DNA of 64,000 bases, from contig CM075760.1 in the NCBI GenBank assembly GCA_037974335.1, positions 6,321,432-6,385,431 on the forward strand. Direction: 5' to 3'. The notes under the pieces are model-generated. The model saw only the letters and a list, made by a program, of their open reading frames with translations. It was not told the origin of the DNA and did not search any database. The position numbers were made by a program, and so were the translations under genes. The stretch comes from Prionace glauca (Eukaryota > Chordata > Chondrichthyes > Carcharhiniformes > Carcharhinidae). Positions 1-11,207 of the stretch are shown here, piece after piece (positions within the stretch are counted from its first letter, which is position 1; every line of letters starts with the position of its first letter).

Positions 1-1169
1 ATCATTGTTACTAACAAGGTGCCAGAGAATCTGGGTAGCTTTCTTTTCCAATGAAATGGGAAGCATTCATATCGGTTCACAGCTTTAAAAAATAATAATT
101 AAGATTGCCGCCAGTTGTTGCTGGGCAGATTTGTTTATAAATAGGCTCTATTGACAATGCTAAGAGTTTGAAGTTGGCTTGCAGCCAACTGTTCAGTACT
201 GAGGAAACAGATCTTTGACTTACTGAACAAACACCGTCAGATGTTTCCTGTAAATATCTTCGGGCAGTTGGCAGCAGGTTGGACTGCTGCCAAATACTGC
301 GTGGGACAGATTAGCGCGAATATGTAAGGATTAAATGGGACTTATCCAGTTATACAATAAATGCTTGATTCCCATAATAAAGAAAGGTTTTTAAATGGTA
401 TTCCTTCCAAGCAAATATTTTAAAGGGCTGCACTGTGATTAAACAGTATAGGGAACGAGTAAATTGGCCAGATGCTATTTCATTTGTATAACTTCCAAAT
501 AAATGTCCTTCCAACAATTAAAGTTACTTTGTGAGTAACTTCATGACCTGCAAGGAAGAGATTTTGACCTCCCCACCCCCTCAGTCCAATGAGATCAGTG
601 CAATGGCCCCAAAATGAAAATAATTAAAAGTAAAATAAAATCATACAATTGTCTTGAAAAGCGCAGATACCTGGAATATTCTCAATGTTCTGCACCTCTT
701 TAAAAAGACAACCTCTCTTATACCTAATCAGCACCATGTTCTGTTGTCCAGCACAATCTGATTTCGATTATTTAACAGTCGCTCTCATAGCTGCCAATGA
801 GTGAAGAAACGGCCTGGTTTAGTGGAAGACAAAACATTTATTTTTGTGATATTGTGCAATATGCCACAAAGTCCTAATATCCTGAGTTCCCACTACCAGT
901 GAATGTTCTACACCCGGTGGCCAATAAAATGAGCAGCAGTGATTTGGATGTTGACAAAGAACTTTCCTGATCACCGTGTCCATTCGGGTTCTATAAATTC
1001 TCTGTCAAAGGTTGATGTCGATGTCATGTTTCCCTGTCAGCTCAATTAATTATAAGTCAACCAGTTTTCTTTCAGTGTTAATTTTCACAGGATAAAGGAG
1101 CCGTTGGGGAAATCTAACGTGTAATATTGCATCACATGAGGATTGTCCTTTTTGAATTAATTTGTGGAT

Positions 1170-1475
1170 GTCACAGTGGCATATATGTTAGGGCTTCTGC
1201 CTCAAAGCACCAGGATACCCGGGTTCAACTCCCGGTTTGGGTCTGTCTGTGTGGATTCTGCATATTCTCCAATTGCCTGCTCATTTACTCACATTGTTCA
1301 AGGATATGCCGCTTAGGTTGATCCACGATGATGAATTGTCCAATCGTGTCAAGAGAATTAGCAGGGAATATAAGTGGGGTGATGGGGATTGACTTGGATG
1401 GGAATGTTGTGGGTTTGGGCCTGATAGGCCAAAAGGCCTTTTTCTGCTCTGTAATGATTCTATGGACATGGGCAC
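1170..1475 (+). mobile_element. tRNA-derived SINE with LINE-like tail
   Basis: The head contains a tRNA-like B box (GGTTCAACTCCCGG near 1221) after a stretch typical of shark tRNA SINEs (GCTTCTGCCTCAAAGCACCA). The tail, AGGCC..AAAGGCC..TTCTGCTCTGTAATGATTCTATG, has the 3' end shared by many shark LINE/SINE families. It lies inside the decayed IgH flank and is absent from the good copy, so it inserted after the duplication. Confidence 0.65.
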
Positions 1476-1484
1476 CTTTGGCTG

Positions 1485-1760
1485 ATCAGAATTTATTGCC
1501 TACTTCTTGTCCGAGGGCAGTGAGAGTCATCACATTGCTATGGCTCTTGGATCACACATCGGCCAGACCAGGTAAGGACGGCAGATTCCCTTCTCCAAAA
1601 TACATTAGTGAAGCAGGTAGTTTTTACACAGTCAACAATAATATCATGACCATAAGTGGATCCTTATTTCCAGTTGCTTTTTTTTACTGAATTTAAATCC
1701 CACCATCTGTGGTGGTGGGATTCGAAGTCGGGTCCTGAGAACATTAGTTAAGTTTGTGCA
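1485..1760 (+). mobile_element. Interspersed shark repeat fragment
   Basis: It has the landmarks of a repeat that recurs in the window (near 24740-25060 and 41745-42020): 'ATTTATTGCC', 'GAGGGCAGTGAGAGTCA', 'CACATCGGCCAGACCAGGTAAGGACGGCAGATT' in parts, and an end with 'GGTGGGATTCGAA'. No coding potential is seen. The family is recognised by recurrence only. Confidence 0.55.
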
Positions 1761-2217
1761 TTAATTGCCGATTGATAACATGAAGCCATTTCTTACCTCC
1801 TTCTTGTATCCAGTCCCAAATTACAGTGACGGCTACCCACACCTGAAATAAAATCATCCCAGCAATTAGTTACATAAATCGATAATAATTCTTCAAATGG
1901 ATTATATTTATGCTGCAATGTGCAAATCAGACTGACGTTTTTACTCTGATAAGGTCATGTCATCTTCTTTATGTCTATTCTCTTGTGAAGGGGGGTACAG
2001 AATTAAGGGACTTGATTTACAATCAAATTGTTTTTTACTCTATGACAGAGGCTCAAATATAATTTCACCCTTTGGTCTAGCAGAGACGTTCCAATGGATC
2101 TCACTCTTTCTGCCTCAGTGTTAGGCTGTCTGTTGAATATTCCAGTGTCAGCAATCAATTCACTGGGAATAATCCTCGGTGTTTTTTGATATATTTTATT
2201 TGATTTATTATTATCAC

Positions 2218-2505
2218 ACACATTAGTACACAGTCTTGCGCACTATACAGACAGAGCATACCGTGCATAGAGAAGGAAGGGAGAGAGTGAAGAATATTAT
2301 GTTGCAGTCATAGCTCGGGTCTAGAAAAATATCAATTTAATGCGAGGTAGATCCATTCAAAACTCTGATTGCAGCTGTAAATAAATTGTTTCTGAGTCGG
2401 TTTGTAGTCTCCTCAGAATTTGTTTTTACCTAGTCCCTGATGGAAAAAGGTGAGAGAGTGTGCCCGGGGTGAGTTGCGTTTTCTTTTCATAGTTTTTTTT
2501 TAAAG
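2218..2505 (+). mobile_element. Shark repeat inserted in the VH pseudogene leader intron
   Basis: The sequence between the leader-intron remnant and the V exon is absent from the good gene. It contains 'AAATTGTTTCTGAGTCGGTTTG' in part and 'CCTGATGGAAAAAGG..GAGAGAGTGTGCCCGGGGTG', recognised as an interspersed repeat common in shark introns. The boundaries are approximate. Confidence 0.55.
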
Positions 2506-2739
2506 TGTCGAATCGGAGGTTGTGTTGACTCAGCCAGAGGCAGAAATCGGGCATCCCTGAGGCTCCCTGAGACTGAGCTGTAAAGACAAAGTGTTCAATA
2601 TGGGCAGCAACTGGATGGTCTGGGTCCGACCCGTCCCTGATAGGGTTTATAGTCTCTCCTTCAGTATGATAGTCTTGGATCAACCCACAATTCCTCCACC
2701 CAAGAAATTCAGAATCAATTTATTCCACCCAAAGACACT

Positions 2740-2896
2740 TAAAACAACGTGAAGAGAAATTGCTGGACAGTCTCATGACATCTGGACTCGAAACGTCAGC
2801 TGTTCCCTCTCCTTACAAATATTGCCAGGCCTGCTGAGATTTTACAGCATTTTCTCTTTGGGTTTGAATTCCAGAATCCACAGAGTTGTTTTTATA
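2740..2896 (+). mobile_element. SINE-like insertion in FR3 of the VH pseudogene
   Basis: The core 'GGACTCGAAACGTCAGCTGT' followed by 'CTGCTGAGATTTTACAGCATTTTCTCTTTGG' is a shark repeat also seen near 7140-7200 and 7495-7585. V sequence (ACTTAAAACAAC / ACTTCAAACAAC) flanks it on both sides, which suggests a short target-site duplication. Confidence 0.6.
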
Positions 2897-3354
2897 CTTC
2901 AAACAACATCTTCTCTTTGCAAATAACTATAAACCGAGTATTCCTATCTTTCCCCTGTCTGTCCTACACAGACTCCAGTTCCATGTGATGAAAATAACCC
3001 TTCACCACCACTGAAATATCCGAGAAAGCCACCCAGTTGTATTAAACCTGCAGTGGAAAGTCACCCATCCGGAGGGCAGGTTTCAGCAAGATGGTTCACA
3101 ATCAGCAATTAATGTTAGCTTTGTCAGTGACGCTCGCATCCAGAGATTCAATAAAACCAGTGCAAATTGCTGCAGATTCCGGAAATCTAAAACTAAAACA
3201 GCAACAGTGCTCCTCAGCATCTCAATGGATATCATCAGAGAAAGAGAACCAGCTTCGTATTTAACATCAATGCCAGGATGTAAAATCTCTTGATATAATT
3301 ATGAACAGCAAGTCTGTTCTGTCCAATATCCGACCCAAATCCTCATTTGTCAAA

Positions 3355-3550
3355 TAAAATCGCAAATTTGTTGGCCATTTATTACATCCGGGTTTGTGGG
3401 AGTTTGTGGTACGTAACTTACCTGGTCAGTTACAACATGGGAACAGTGACTAAATTCAGCAAAGGTACATCAGTGAGTTTTAAGAACTTTGGGGCGACAT
3501 GAGGTCGGGTAAAATGTTCTATACATTCAAGTTCCCCATAATTTGTAATA
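3355..3550 (+). mobile_element. SINE/LINE 3' fragment
   Basis: The run 'AAATTTGTTGGCCATTTATTACATCCGGGTTTGTGGGAGTTTGTGG' and the following 'ACAACATGGGAACAGTGACTAA..TTTGGGGCGACATGAGGTCG' are a diverged copy of a repeat very common in cartilaginous-fish DNA. A neighbouring piece at 3160-3250 (GCTGCAGATTCCGGAAATCT) is another repeat fragment. Confidence 0.55.
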
Positions 3551-3599
3551 CTTTGGAATCGCTGAGATTAATGTGAATATAATCACTGCTCTGCCTGAT

Positions 3600-4080
3600 C
3601 ATAATAGCATAAAATCATAGTATCCCTACAGTTCAACATGGTCATTCGGTCCAATAAATCTGCAGCGGGCTCTCCAGCAGGGCATCCTACCTAGGCAAGC
3701 TTTCATCCGATCCGGGCAACCACACATATTCACAGGCTAATCCCCCGAACCTCCACATTACTGGACAATAACAGGAAATTTAGCATAGACAATTTACATT
3801 GGGCCTGGGAAGGATGCTCTGCCGGATAGCAGACTTGATGAACCGAATGCTCTCCTTCTGCACTTTTGGGGTTCTATGATTCTACTTTGCACATCATTGG
3901 GCGCTAAGGGGCAATTTATCATAGCCAATCCACCTAACCTGCACATCCTGGGACTGTGGAAGGAAACTGGAGCACTCGGAGGAAACTCACATGGATATGG
4001 ATAGAATGTGAAAACCACACACAGTCACCCAATGTTAGAATCGAACCCGCTTCCCTATCGCCTGTGAGGGAGCAAAAATA
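3600..4080 (-). mobile_element. tRNA SINE, antisense, with internal insertion
   Basis: It starts with the antisense 3' end (AATCATAGTATCCCTACAG), passes 'CCTAACCTGCACATCCTGGGACTGTGG' and ends with an antisense B box (AATCGAACCCG). The same architecture occurs at 18597-18905 and 48297-48540. A second repeat tail (about 3806-3885, ending TTCTATGATTCTA) interrupts it. Confidence 0.65.
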
Positions 4081-4089
4081 ATTGTATCT

Positions 4090-5025
4090 CTTCGTGATAA
4101 CCACATTTTTTATTCTTCCCTCGTGTGAGTGTGATCACTATTTGTGAAGGAATATTTCAGACATCAGATCTGTTTTTTTTACTTAACTTGTCTAGTTTAA
4201 ACAGACTAAATCCTGAATCAGATTAACATTCAGTGGAATATCTGCCTGTTCACAGATCCTTTATTAATTCTGACATCAGAACTTTCAGAACTAATTCTGA
4301 AATGAAATGTATTATTTTACTTTAATTAAGTACAACTGGTGTTATGAATGTTCAAAAAGTTTCTATTCATTTTGAACCAACTGTTAATATTCTTAAAATA
4401 AATCGCTATTTTGAGTTGAAACTGATCAATAACTGACGGTTTATCTGGTTTTTCTGTCATGAACATTTCATTGTAAACAGTGAGTATTTATGTAAATAAA
4501 TACAAGAATAGTAATTCCAAATTAGATTGTTGACTGACAAAAACACAACAAATATTTCCCCACCAACACAGCACAGAAATAGAGACAACCATGCAAATCA
4601 ATCAACGGATTCAAGTAATGGTTGTTTTTCAACATTATTTATTCATCAGTTATGTGAGGAAAAATATTATGATGATATCTATGTTCAGAATTAAGAAATA
4701 ATCCTTCAGATCCGGAAATAAAATGGCAAATGTGTTCATGGAAATTTCCTGTGCTTCATCCCTTTCTCTGTCTTTCTCCTGTCTGGTTCTGTGTCTTGTC
4801 TCTCCACGATGGTTCATCGTCTTCACTCCACAGCACAAAGTCAATGTCTGCCCAATGTGTTCTCTCAGCCACAGGTACAGGTTTCTAAAATAATAAATTA
4901 AATGAATTAAAATAATAAAATAAATAATAAATTCAATAAATTGGAATCTGTGAGTGAGATTTACTCTCAAAGATCTCTTGAGAAATCAATGATCTTGAAA
5001 TGCTTGATACATTTTCTTCTGCACC
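4090..5025. other. AT-rich spacer, nothing recognised
   Basis: This is AT-rich DNA with short unrelated open frames. No exon, recombination signal or known repeat was recognised. Confidence 0.5.
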
Positions 5026-5029
5026 TAAC

Positions 5030-5625
5030 CTCAGATAAGGATTCAATATGGAATCTTTCCCTATATTTAGCCGGTGTTGTCCCTGTCCTTGGAGTATTTG
5101 ACTGGACAGTGTTGAGGAACATTTACTCTGCATCTAAACTCATTGTTTCTGACTTATGAGTGTTTGATATATCTTTATCAGGGAAGATGTAATCCGTATT
5201 TAATCTCTGCTGTACGTGACCTTGGGTGTGTTTTGTGGAACTGTGTAGACGGCTCTTTCCACGAGACCTAACACTAATTTAAACCTGCCTCCTGGATCTC
5301 TGAAGGAAGAGTGCAGGAGAGTTTTTACATAGAAGAGTGTCCACGCTCTTTCTGCCTTAATTTTGTTTGAACAGATTTGTAGACGGAGTTTCCCTCTGTT
5401 TATAGACAGCATACTGTTGTGAGAATGTTTGAATTGGATAGTTTAGAGGGAGATTCACTTTGCATCTAACTCATGCTATTCCTGCTTTGGGAGTTATTAA
5501 TTTGCCAGTACAGAGGGGACTTTGCATTCTGCAGCTAACCCCATGTTACTCTATCCTGTATGATTTTGATGGGACAGTCAGCCATCTTTACAAATTTCAT
5601 GGGGATTGAACCAGTCTCTTTATAT
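5030..5625 (+). repeat. Diverged tandem repeat, about 70-80 bp period
   Basis: Repeating phrases of the type 'ACAGTGTTGAGGAACATTTACTCTGCATCTAA..GTTGTCCCTGTCCTTGGAGTATTTGACTGG' recur at about 5070-5140, 5200-5290, 5435-5510 and 5510-5600. The same family occurs in the opposite orientation at 39340-39850. The units are heavily diverged. Confidence 0.6.
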
Positions 5626-5629
5626 TACA

Positions 5630-6480
5630 GTAAATGTACCCCGTGTCAGCTTGTACTGTGAGCCATGCCTTTGTTTATTTTCCACTAGACCCTAACTCCT
5701 TTTATCTTGCATGTAGAATGTTATGTTGTCTGTCTCTACACGTAGTAAATTGGATATATTATCAGTCAGTACCAAATAAGACGCTGTCCCTGCTTATATT
5801 ATATGTCACCATGTTTCTGTTTCTATTAAACTCGACATTATCTCTGTTTATATTCATTTAGATCTCTCTCTGTTTGTATCAAAGTCGATGCAATCTTATT
5901 TCTGCAATATCCACGTTTATATTGTATTAGACATGGTCTCAGTTTTTACTGCACTGGTCAATGCCAGTAATGATTAAAGTGGCTGGAAGAACACAATTCT
6001 CTGCACCCTTCTGCAAGGACAACCCGTGTGAGGTTTTGGACACTGGAAAAGAAATCTGAAATCTACTTCTGCTGGCTGCAGTGAAAGTGGATGTCAAGTC
6101 CTGTGTAGCATGTACTGTCAATGAAGAACAAAAAAACAAAGAAAATTACAGCACAATAAAATACTGGAGATCCAATACTGCCCGTTTCTGGATCTTGCCT
6201 GATAACAATCTTTTTTTATCGCAACATATTAGCTCTTCATCTCACAAAACCGTGGAGTAAAACAAACCTAATTCAAAGAGAGGCATAGTTAGTGCAGAAA
6301 CAAAATTGCCACAATGAAATATATACAGGGTGAGTATCAAATATTACATCACCAGAGAGAATGCCATGTGCAATGTAAACTGAGCTCTGGTCTAGCAGAG
6401 TATTAACAGAGCCAGGCTGTAGTTTAATATAAACAGGGGCCTGCTTCAAGAAAATAGTAATGAGTTAGTGCCGAGTGCCA
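5630..6480. repeat. Degenerate short tandem repeat region
   Basis: Variants of TCTCTGTTTATATT..ATTAGA recur between 5640 and 5950. A reverse-complement version (TTTAATATAAACAGGG) is near 6423-6440. No gene was recognised in between. Confidence 0.4.
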
Positions 6481-6489
6481 CGTGGGGAT

Positions 6490-8510
6490 GGTCAAATGCC
6501 AATTCCAATGAGACCCATATCCCGTGAAAGAAACATTTTTAAAAATAACTTTGTCAAGGAGAATAAAACTGAGGCAGTGTCTCGCACAGTTTTACTGATA
6601 TCGGAACTTCTTAGACATGAACTGAGACAGTGCTGAGTAATTAATGATACTGGACCGAATAAGGAGAATATAAAAAAAATGTCCAAAAAGATAATAATTA
6701 TTTTCACGAATTACTGTCCATTTGCAATTTAATAATTTCATTCACCAGATTTCATTCATATATAATGATGAGTATATTTAAAATTACTCTATGATAGGAA
6801 GGCGACGTTGTCGAGGCCCCCATTTATTCCCCATTGCTAATTGCATTCGGTAAGCTGGTGGTGAGCCGCCTTATTCAATTGCTGCAGAACCTGCAGTGTA
6901 GGTACACCAACAGTGCTCTTAGGGAGGGTGCTCCTGGACTCCGACGCAGCGTAAGTAAAGGAGTGGCCCAAGTGAGGTTTGTGATTGTCTTGGACAGGAA
7001 TTTCCAGGCGAGGTTGTTCCAATTCCCCAGTTATCATCAATTCATACAGATAAACAATTAGTTCACCAATTATGTTCATCAGTTTGATAAAGCAAAAGAC
7101 TGCAGATTTTGGAAATTGAAACAAAAATAATGAATGCTGGAAAATCTCAACGGGTCTGATAGCATCTGTGGAGAGAGAATAGAGCCAACGTTTTGAGTCA
7201 GTGTTATCTTTTTTATTTGGAGGAAATTGAAGAGGGTGATGACATTGAGAAATGATGTGGGTGGATAGAGATTAGTTTTTTTTAGGATATATTTCGAGAT
7301 TATGATGTTGATTAGTTTAGGGTGAAGAAGTTTGTTATGATATTTGGGATCGCTCTGTGAATTGATGCAGCTTGTGTGTGTCTGGAAATAATGTCTATTA
7401 TTTCTGTTATTCCCAACTCACAGGAAATTTATGCAGCTTTCCTGACACGTTGTAGGAAACAATGATGATCTCTCCAAAGCAGCAGGGATACTATGCCGAA
7501 GGGTCATCCAGATGTGAAACAAAGGCTCTATTCTGTCTCCACAGATGTTACTGAGATTTTCCAGTATTTTCTGTTTATTTTCGGCATTTCATTCTATTCA
7601 ATATATAACTGTACGCTGCTTCATATAATTTATTGATTTTAAAATTTATTGACAACACATTGGCGTTTTGACACCAAGGAATGAAATCTGTCCCAGAATT
7701 CAGTGGGGAATGGAATTAATTCAGACCGAGGATCATGAACAGCTACCCAGAAGCCTCTGCGCTTCTTTGACAAGTCATCACCTCCTCATCACACAGAATG
7801 TCCTGGTACATAGCTGGAGAGTTTGATGGTTATCAAAGTGATGATATAAATGGAACAACGTGTACTTCATGTGAAGTTACTGAATCTTTAAATTCCGATT
7901 CATTATTACACTGTTTGGGAAATAATGTAAACCTTGTAGTTTTCCAGTGAGTTTCACAAATATCTGTTGCTACCTTATTTACTTTTCACCCTGTTGCCTT
8001 CACTAATTTGGGTGAGGGCTTGTTGGTTGATTTGTTATATATGAAAGAACCAGTATTTTATATAGTACAATCATTCCTCCTCAACCAAATCCCGCTCTCT
8101 CTTTCTGTCTTGGATATGAAGATTCAGCATCAGCAGAGAAATGAACCATCCGAACTGCAGGAAAATCTCCCCCTACTCTTCAAGAGGATCAGCTTGCTAA
8201 CTCCCGAGAAACTCGGAATGTATTTCACCCAGACACTCTGGAAGGATTGATGGACACACATTGAATAAATGAGTTGTTTCAATTTATGAAGTAGTCAAAC
8301 TCAAATATGGAAATGTAGAACAACATCATTCAGCACCATTTATCAATGAATCCACCAATCCATTCACTAATTCCGCAATCAAAATATTCAGGCATCCAAC
8401 AATCATTCATCCATCAGTCATTCATATGTCGTTCATTCCTGTGTCAAGACAGTCATACATTTATTGTTTGTGTAGATGGTGACATCAATTATTTTAATTG
8501 ATCCAGTGAG
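6490..8510. other. Spacer with scattered shark repeat fragments
   Basis: Fragments seen: 6800-6960 (CTGCAGAACCTGCAGTGTAG and a following GTGCTCTTAGGGAGG repeat), 7085-7200 (GACTGCAGATTTTGGAAATT; TGGAAAATCTCAACGG) and 7495-7585 (CTGAGATTTTCCAGTATTTTCTG), which belong to the family inserted in the VH pseudogene. The remainder (7600-8500) is AT-rich with nothing recognised. Confidence 0.5.
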
Positions 8511-8514
8511 CCAG

Positions 8515-8715
8515 AGGCCCAGGGCAATGATGAGAGGACAGGGATTTAAGTCAGACCCTTCCCGCAGGTAGATTTTGAATTATATTGATAAATCTGGAAT
8601 GGATAGTAATTGCGATCATTGGAACCGCTCTGATTCCCCAATGGAGGAAATCTGCCATCCCTACATTGTCTCACAAGGATATAACTGCAGACTGAAAGCC
8701 AAATAGCTGACTCTT
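8515..8715 (+). mobile_element. Interspersed shark repeat fragment
   Basis: 'CAGAGGCCCAGGGCAATGATGAGAGGACAGGGATT' and 'GGAAATCTGCCATCC..ACATTGTCTC' follow the order of a common shark repeat. It is diverged and truncated. Confidence 0.5.
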
Positions 8716-8940
8716 TAATATCTACAGAAGTGTCCAAGAAAACCAGTCAATTTAAGGGAATTTGGGACAGGCAAAGAGTGTTGGTCTTTCCAAACAAACA
8801 TCCCATGGAAAGATAAAAGGAAATAAAATGTAAATGTGCATGCTCAAATATAACAGCATGTATTATCTCTGAGCCATTTCTCAGTCTGCCTGTGATTATT
8901 TCTGTCCGTCCATCACAATATCCTGATGTGTTGGAAAAAT

Positions 8941-10330
8941 CATCATTGTTGTTAATTGGGTGCCAGAGAAGGTGGAAAATAAACCTTTATTTAGAGATGG
9001 GAAAACATCATCTAGATTTATAACTTCCAAAAATTCAAGTGCCTCCAGTACTGTTGCTGGGTAGATTTGTTTATAAATTGACCTTACTGATAACATGCAG
9101 GGTTTTAAGTTGGCTTGGAGCCAAGCGGTCAGTTCTGATGAAACTGATCTTTGATCTACTGCACAAACACCCCCAGATGTTTCCTGTCAATAACTTTGAG
9201 CATTTGACAGCAGCCTGGATTGCTGCCAAACACTGTGTGGAACAGATTAGCGTGAAGCTCAATGGACAACATGGGATTCAGACATTTAAACAGTAAATGT
9301 TTAATTCCCACAATTTAAATCGCAATCATTCTAATCAAGTATTTTCATTCAGTGTCCTGTTCATTACCGAAGTAAGTACTATGTCAAACAATAAAGTGAC
9401 CGGATCATTATTTTCATTTCTATAGATTCCGAGTAAATTTCATTCCAATAATTAATGTCTGTTTATTAAACACTTCATGAAATGAGAGAGAGAGATGTTG
9501 ATGGGTCCAGTTCCCCAGTGAAGTAAAATCGGTGCAATGACATGAAATAATATTAAAACAACATCATAAAACTGACATGAACACCGGGGATTCCTGGAAT
9601 ATTCTGAAATTTCTGTATCACATTGAAACAGCAGCGTGTCTTGTACCTGATTAGCACCGTGTTCTATTGTACAGTATAATCTAATTTCTGTTATTGAAGA
9701 GTTCCTCTCATAGCTGCCAATGAGTGGAGAAATAATCAGTTCATAACCTGATTCAATGGAAGATAAAACATTTATTCTTGTGATATTGTGCAATGTGCCG
9801 CAAAGCTCTGATATCCTGTATTCCCAATACCAGTGTATGTTACACAGCCGGTAACCAATACAGTGAGTTGCAATGACCTGGATGCTGAAGGAGAACTTTA
9901 ATGATCTCAGCGTCCGTTCCGATTCATTAACTTCTCCGTCAAAAATCAATTTAATTTTATGTTTCTCTGTCAACTCACTATTTAATTACCAGGAGGTTGG
10001 GATTCTCATTATTTTCAAAGGCCTGTCTTCGAGATTGGGACAGTTTGAAAATATAAGGAGAAACATTGTATTGTGTGAGAGTTTCTTCTCATCTCCAAAC
10101 GCAAATTGTACAGTGATAGCCATCCACACTGTATATAGAATCACTTTGTATATTCCACACATTTAATTACAGAAATCGATGGTATTTCTTCTGATAAAAT
10201 GTGCTTTATTATTGTAATGTGGCAGAGACACGGAATTGTTGAAAAATTGTCTAATGTTCCAAAATGTCATTTCATCATTTTTAGATTTATTTTCTTGTTG
10301 GGCGTGTGGTAATAAAATCACCATATTTAC
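8941..10330 (+). repeat. 5' flank of the functional IgH cluster, paralogous to 1-2200
   Basis: This is the counterpart of the left edge of the window (see landmarks there). It is more compact because it lacks the SINE and repeat insertions at 1170-1760. It leads directly into the V promoter. No gene was recognised within it. Confidence 0.75.
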
Positions 10331-10520
10331 AATGGAATGAGTTATTTTAAAAGTAAAGAGATGATGAACTGTAACATCACCATCAGAAATAATGGGGACA
10401 ATACAATGAACATTTCAGCCAAACAAATATCCCGATACAGATAAAATGCCCATTTTAATATTAATCTATTGTAAATCTCCGAGTCCCTTCTGTTGGGGGT
10501 GTGGAAGGTGGGACGTGGAT

Positions 10521-10562
10521 CCAGGCGCCGCCTCCAGCAGGGAATCAACAGGCGGCGCCTGG
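10521..10562 (+). promoter_or_regulatory. GC-rich perfect inverted repeat upstream of VH
   Basis: Two 13-base arms, CCAGGCGCCGCCT (10521-10533) and AGGCGGCGCCTGG (10550-10562), are exact reverse complements separated by 16 bases. They lie about 110 bp upstream of the leader ATG and 20 bp upstream of the TATA-like element. Dimeric protein binding or DNA hairpin formation are possible roles; neither is shown. The decayed cluster lacks this segment. Confidence 0.7.
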
Positions 10563-10582
10563 AAAGCCGCCCCCTTCTGCCG

Positions 10583-10596
10583 GGTATTTAAATACC
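10583..10596 (+). promoter_or_regulatory. Palindromic TATA-like box of the VH promoter
   Basis: GGTATTTAAATACC is a perfect palindrome 76 bp upstream of the leader ATG, a suitable place for a TATA element. No ATTTGCAT/ATGCAAAT octamer was seen between 10440 and 10672. Confidence 0.6.
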
Positions 10597-10671
10597 GCTC
10601 ACTGGGACCGGAATCCAACAGTCCGGGAGCTGGTTTGTTCACTGAGTTCCTGACACAACCATTTCCCCCAA

Positions 10672-10729
10672 ATGACCAGAAAGATGAGGTCGGCCATTTC
10701 TCTCAGTTTGTTGCTGACTTTCTTATCCA
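10672..10729 (+). CDS. IgM heavy chain leader exon (L1)
   Basis: ATG starts a typical signal peptide (MTRKM-RSAISLSLLLTFLSS) with a basic start and a leucine-rich core. The exon ends after TTATCCA with donor GTGAGT at 10730. Joining to the V exon at 10864 (acceptor TTTTTACAG) restores ...[11 protein letters not shown], the usual split leader of VH genes. An alternative Met is four codons downstream; the first is used because it is in frame and gives the usual leader length. The 134-bp intron is partly shared with the upstream VH pseudogene. Confidence 0.92.
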
Positions 10730-10863
10730 GTGAGTATTTTTTTTTCATTATTGCTCAAATCTCTCACTGTTACTGACTCAATGTTACTCTATCTCTAGAA
10801 TGTTCCAGAGTCAGCAATCATTTCACCAGGATTAATCCTCTGTTTTTTGATCTATTTTTACAG

Positions 10864-11168
10864 GTGTCCAGTCGGAGATTGTGTTGACTCAGCCAGAGGC
10901 AGAGACCGGACGTCCCGGAAGCTCCCTGAAACTGACCTGTAAAACCAGCGGTTTCGATCTTGGCAATACCTGGATGTACTGGATCCGACAGGTTCCCGGA
11001 CAGGGACTCGAATGGCTCCTAGAGTACAAAAGTTCATCGAGCAATAATTACGCCCCTGGGATTAAGGATCGATTTACTGCGTCCAAAGACACTTCAAACA
11101 ACATCTTCACTTTGGAGATGACGAGGCTGAAGATCGAAGACACCGCCATCTATTACTGTACAACAGGC
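10864..11168 (+). CDS. IgM heavy chain variable exon (VH)
   Basis: This exon encodes the antigen-binding variable domain of the heavy chain. After the last leader residues (VQS) it reads [18 protein letters not shown], then the first cysteine in LTCKTSG, the core tryptophan in [14 protein letters not shown]3 with [12 protein letters not shown], and the second cysteine in DTAIYYC, ending CTTG before the recombination signal. It has no stop or frameshift, and the frame is open across the exon. All canonical residues are present, so it looks functional. The sequence has the character of shark VH ([14 protein letters not shown]). It is the only intact V of the window and lies 0.4 kb from D1, in germline unrearranged form. 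Confidence 0.95.
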
Positions 11169-11207
11169 CACAGCGAGAGGAACCGGGGATGGACCCGAAC
11201 AAGAACA
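11169..11207 (+). promoter_or_regulatory. VH recombination signal, 23-bp spacer
   Basis: Heptamer CACAGCG (11169-11175), 23-base spacer (11176-11198), nonamer ACAAGAACA (11199-11207). The heptamer differs from CACAGTG at one position. It pairs with the 12-spacer signal 5' of D1 under the 12/23 rule. Confidence 0.9.

Larger units (their letters stand above)
1..2215 (+). repeat. Duplicated 5' flank of an IgH cluster (decayed copy)
   Basis: This stretch aligns by eye, with many substitutions and indels, to the region upstream of the intact V gene (about 8941-10330 and the leader intron near 10800-10860). Shared landmarks include GCTGGGCAGATTTGTTTATA (near 120, compare 9056), ATAGCTGCCAATGAGTG (788, compare 9709) and TGATATTGTGCAAT (847, compare 9780). 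The copy is interrupted by a tRNA-type SINE and another shark repeat. The promoter and leader exon seen in the good copy (10.5-10.73 kb) have no counterpart here. It is read as the 5' part of an older, dead IgH cluster. Confidence 0.75.
2137..2930 (+). pseudogene. VH pseudogene of a decayed IgH cluster
   Basis: The end of a leader intron (about 2137-2210) resembles 10808-10860 of the good gene. After an inserted repeat, a V exon is recognisable from about 2511: [11 protein letters not shown] matches the intact V start at 10876. It has a TGA stop in framework 1 (at about 2558), keeps the first cysteine (C of LSCK) and the WVR motif, then loses the frame in CDR2/FR3. A further repeat sits in FR3, after which ACTTCAAACAACATCTTCTC (about 2898) resumes the V sequence. 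No usable recombination signal, leader or promoter was found. It is a host pseudogene, and may have served as a conversion donor, which is inference. Confidence 0.8.

Noticed and set aside
3385-3480. A J-segment-like reading (TKFSKGTSVSF) in the spacer behind the VH pseudogene
   Set aside because: The surrounding phrases belong to a common shark interspersed repeat, and no heptamer/nonamer with a 12 or 23 spacer is present.
8008-8250. 80-residue open frame as a possible gene
   Set aside because: No domain, splice context or similarity was recognised, and length is within chance for AT-rich DNA of this size.
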